Shown here piece after piece: positions 62,639 through 64,000 of a stretch of DNA of 64,000 bases. Source of the stretch: Bdellovibrionales bacterium Ga0074137 (GTDB lineage: Bacteria > Bdellovibrionota > Bdellovibrionia > Bdellovibrionales > JAMPXM01). The stretch covers positions 1 through 64,000 of the forward strand of contig LNDT01000012.1 of NCBI GenBank assembly GCA_001464715.1. Reading direction: 5' to 3'. Position 1 is the first letter of the stretch; every line of letters begins with the position of its first letter. The translations under genes and the position numbers were made by a program. The notes under the pieces are model-generated. The model worked only from the letters and a program-made list of their open reading frames with translations, was not told the DNA's origin and made no database searches.

Positions 62639-63688
62639 CTACCTCATTGAAGGAACATATTTCGCCATACATTTCCGCCCCAAAATGTAAGTTGCCGATA
62701 GTAAGTTATGCTGCCGGCAATACACCCTAATATTGTCTTTGTTGGAGAGCCCACCCAAAGACACAGGTACCACATGGTCATATTCAAGTCCGTGCCGCGC
62801 TTCGCATCTTACGCCACTCTCGGTTCGGAACTCACAGCGACCGCCAGATTTCTTCCATGCATATCTCTTCACGAAAATTGATACCGAATCGGACGCAGAT
62901 GCGAATGCGGGTGTCGATGTCGGTGTTTGTGCCAGCGCCTGCGCGGAAGGTTCCTCGCCATCCTTTCCCGACAAAGGTTCATCTTTAGGTACTGCCTCTC
63001 TTTTCACCGCCGCTGGCGAAGGTGATCGAACGGTGATTTCGCCGTGCGATTTTCTAAGCACCGTCAGTTCTTTTGCTGCCATCCGGAGTAAGGCTTCCTT
63101 CAAATTCTGAGGGCGACCGGACAGCCGCCGAATTTCTTCGAAGACTTTCATTTCATCTTCAGTGAACTCAATCGTCACGCGCGTCGTACCGCGCGCGGTT
63201 TCACGCTGGACGACAGGCGTCACCGGAAGCGGCACCGAAAACTCTAAAGCCAAAGCTTTTTCTGTCTGACGTTTTGATTGCCCGCACAGTGAAAGCATCA
63301 CGTCTTTTCTTTTTTCGGGCGTCAATTTGGATTTAGCGAACTTTTCGTGATGACGGATCGTCGTGCGAGCTTGTGTCACGGCCGATAAGCTGAGCTCGCC
63401 AGTTTCTAATTTAGTTTCGATTTCTGGAGTTTCGCGCATCGCTCGCATGGCTTCGATTCGTCGGCAGGCAGCGGCTTCCGAATAGCGAAGCGCTTTCGTG
63501 CAGTACGCAAAGAGTGAAGGATACCCAAGTTCAGCAAAAGCTTGGCGGCGTTCAATCTCGCGGAGCAAGCGCAAAACTTCGATCGTAATTCTTCGTTCTT
63601 CTTTCGTGAGCTCGCCGATTTTGTGAACGAGCTCTTGATTCGTCAACGATCGGATTTCGTGCGCGGGAATATTCGCAGTCTTAGTCAT
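62639..63688 (-). CDS. HNH endonuclease-domain protein of the Bdellovibrio type
   Basis: The protein has 349 residues. An N-terminal helical domain (LRLLREIERRQAFAELGYPSLFAYCTKALRYSEAAACRRIEAMR) is followed by a variable Ser/Ala-rich linker. The C-terminal HNH domain is WKKSGGRCEF, CEARHGLEYDHVVPVSLGG, NIRVYCRQHN with the zinc cysteines and the His-Asn-His residues. Similar proteins occur in several copies in Bdellovibrio-type genomes. GGAG precedes the ATG. Function is probably DNA cleavage, with target unknown. Confidence 0.88.
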   Translation of the reverse strand: MTKTANIPAHEIRSLTNQELVHKIGELTKEERRITIEVLRLLREIERRQAFAELGYPSLFAYCTKALRYSEAAACRRIEAMRAMRETPEIETKLETGELSLSAVTQARTTIRHHEKFAKSKLTPEKRKDVMLSLCGQSKRQTEKALALEFSVPLPVTPVVQRETARGTTRVTIEFTEDEMKVFEEIRRLSGRPQNLKEALLRMAAKELTVLRKSHGEITVRSPSPAAVKREAVPKDEPLSGKDGEEPSAQALAQTPTSTPAFASASDSVSIFVKRYAWKKSGGRCEFRTESGVRCEARHGLEYDHVVPVSLGGLSNKDNIRVYCRQHNLLSATYILGRKCMAKYVPSMR

Positions 63689-64000
63689 GGGTTTCTCCTT
63701 TAGAAACTCACTCTACACCCGGATTTGGAATCGAAATTGAGGCCTCTCGCCGGCCTCTAGCGCAAACAAATTTTGAAGAGCGCACCGGCGAACCGCGCGA
63801 CCAATTTGAGAGCACAGTGAGGAGGGGACGCGTTCAGAAGCCGCCGCCTGGCGAAAATCGAAATGAAACAAATGCCGCGAACGAATTTGTTCAAACAGCT
63901 TGTCAACTTATGCTTCAAAGCAGCGCTCAGAAAACCACGCATTTTCGACGGATTCATTACTAACGATTTCCGAAACGGCTGAGAAGTCATCTCGTTTACT
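63689..64000. other. No convincing gene
   Basis: The last ~310 bases hold only a weak leftward frame (63757-63990, basic and Arg/Leu-rich) with no recognisable motif. A 6-bp GAGGCC/GGCCTC hairpin at 63739-63757 is the one structure seen. Confidence 0.5.

Noticed and set aside
63757-63990. 77-residue basic leftward frame at the right edge
   Set aside because: Arg/Leu-rich composition with no motif and no ribosome-binding site; looks like chance.
1-64000. CRISPR array, prophage, tRNA or rRNA genes
   Set aside because: No regularly spaced repeats, no phage structural or integrase genes, and no tRNA-type TTCRANYC arms with acceptor stems were noticed by eye.

Overview
The window reads as a stretch of ordinary chromosome from a member of the Bdellovibrionota (Bdellovibrio-like bacteria), with about even GC. 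This is inferred from family content. It has a TIGR02147-type regulator coupled to secreted proteins of the 'GNGGDVV...HEW' kind, an IS200-like/RAYT transposase of the sort common in that group, a Bdellovibrio-style HNH protein, and many orphan exported proteins. No rRNA, tRNA, CRISPR array or prophage was seen.

Left part (1-12,700): the edge carries what looks like the start of an IS3-type orfA beside a Crp-like sensor domain that lacks its DNA-binding half. Then come a photolyase/cryptochrome, a secreted protein, a MscS channel and a membrane (TVP38-type)-flavoprotein disulfide reductase fusion coupled to a DUF3047-like gene. A TIGR02147 regulator with a striking triple-repeat operator follows, coupled to two secreted proteins. 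After it lie an exported protein with a leucyl/phenylalanyl-tRNA-protein transferase (Aat)-like domain, a RAYT transposase and a gene-free, G-rich, C-poor stretch with a short tandem repeat.

Middle (12,700-34,300): a 1275-residue exported/membrane protein of unknown function, a PapD-like chaperone with a small partner, and a stand-alone GspE-type ATPase. A leftward run follows: an adenosine-deaminase-like hydrolase, a PhoD-like phosphatase lipoprotein, two adjacent COG0720 (QueD/PTPS) paralogues with different active-site motifs, and an alginate-lyase-like protein with a membrane partner. Next are a SPOR lipoprotein with a degenerate COG0523 GTPase, an M14 carboxypeptidase, a MerC-like protein, a TauE/SafE exporter and two large envelope proteins.

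Right part (34,300-64,000): mostly housekeeping. It holds an HDOD protein, purK-purE, two Dus-family tRNA-dihydrouridine synthases, a complete thrA-thrB-thrC operon with 4-base overlaps, and a TrmN6-like methyltransferase with a YiiX-like peptidase. A SUI1/glutaredoxin/Dus/EVE cluster runs leftward. A rightward block then carries an SDR, fumC, a LOG-family gene, an XRE regulator with a palindrome over its ribosome-binding region, a zinc-ribbon/UvrD-Tudor-like protein, an EEP nuclease and a UvrD/Rep helicase. A classic PadR-HAAS-DUF4097 operon, an M23 endopeptidase and an HNH protein close the window.

The best candidates for new biology are the exported Aat-like protein, the COG0523 protein without its metal and G4 motifs, the small Tudor-like protein beside a Tudor-less helicase, the TIGR02147 operator with its secreted-protein operon, and the paired COG0720 enzymes. 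All functions are read from motifs by eye; no database search was run.
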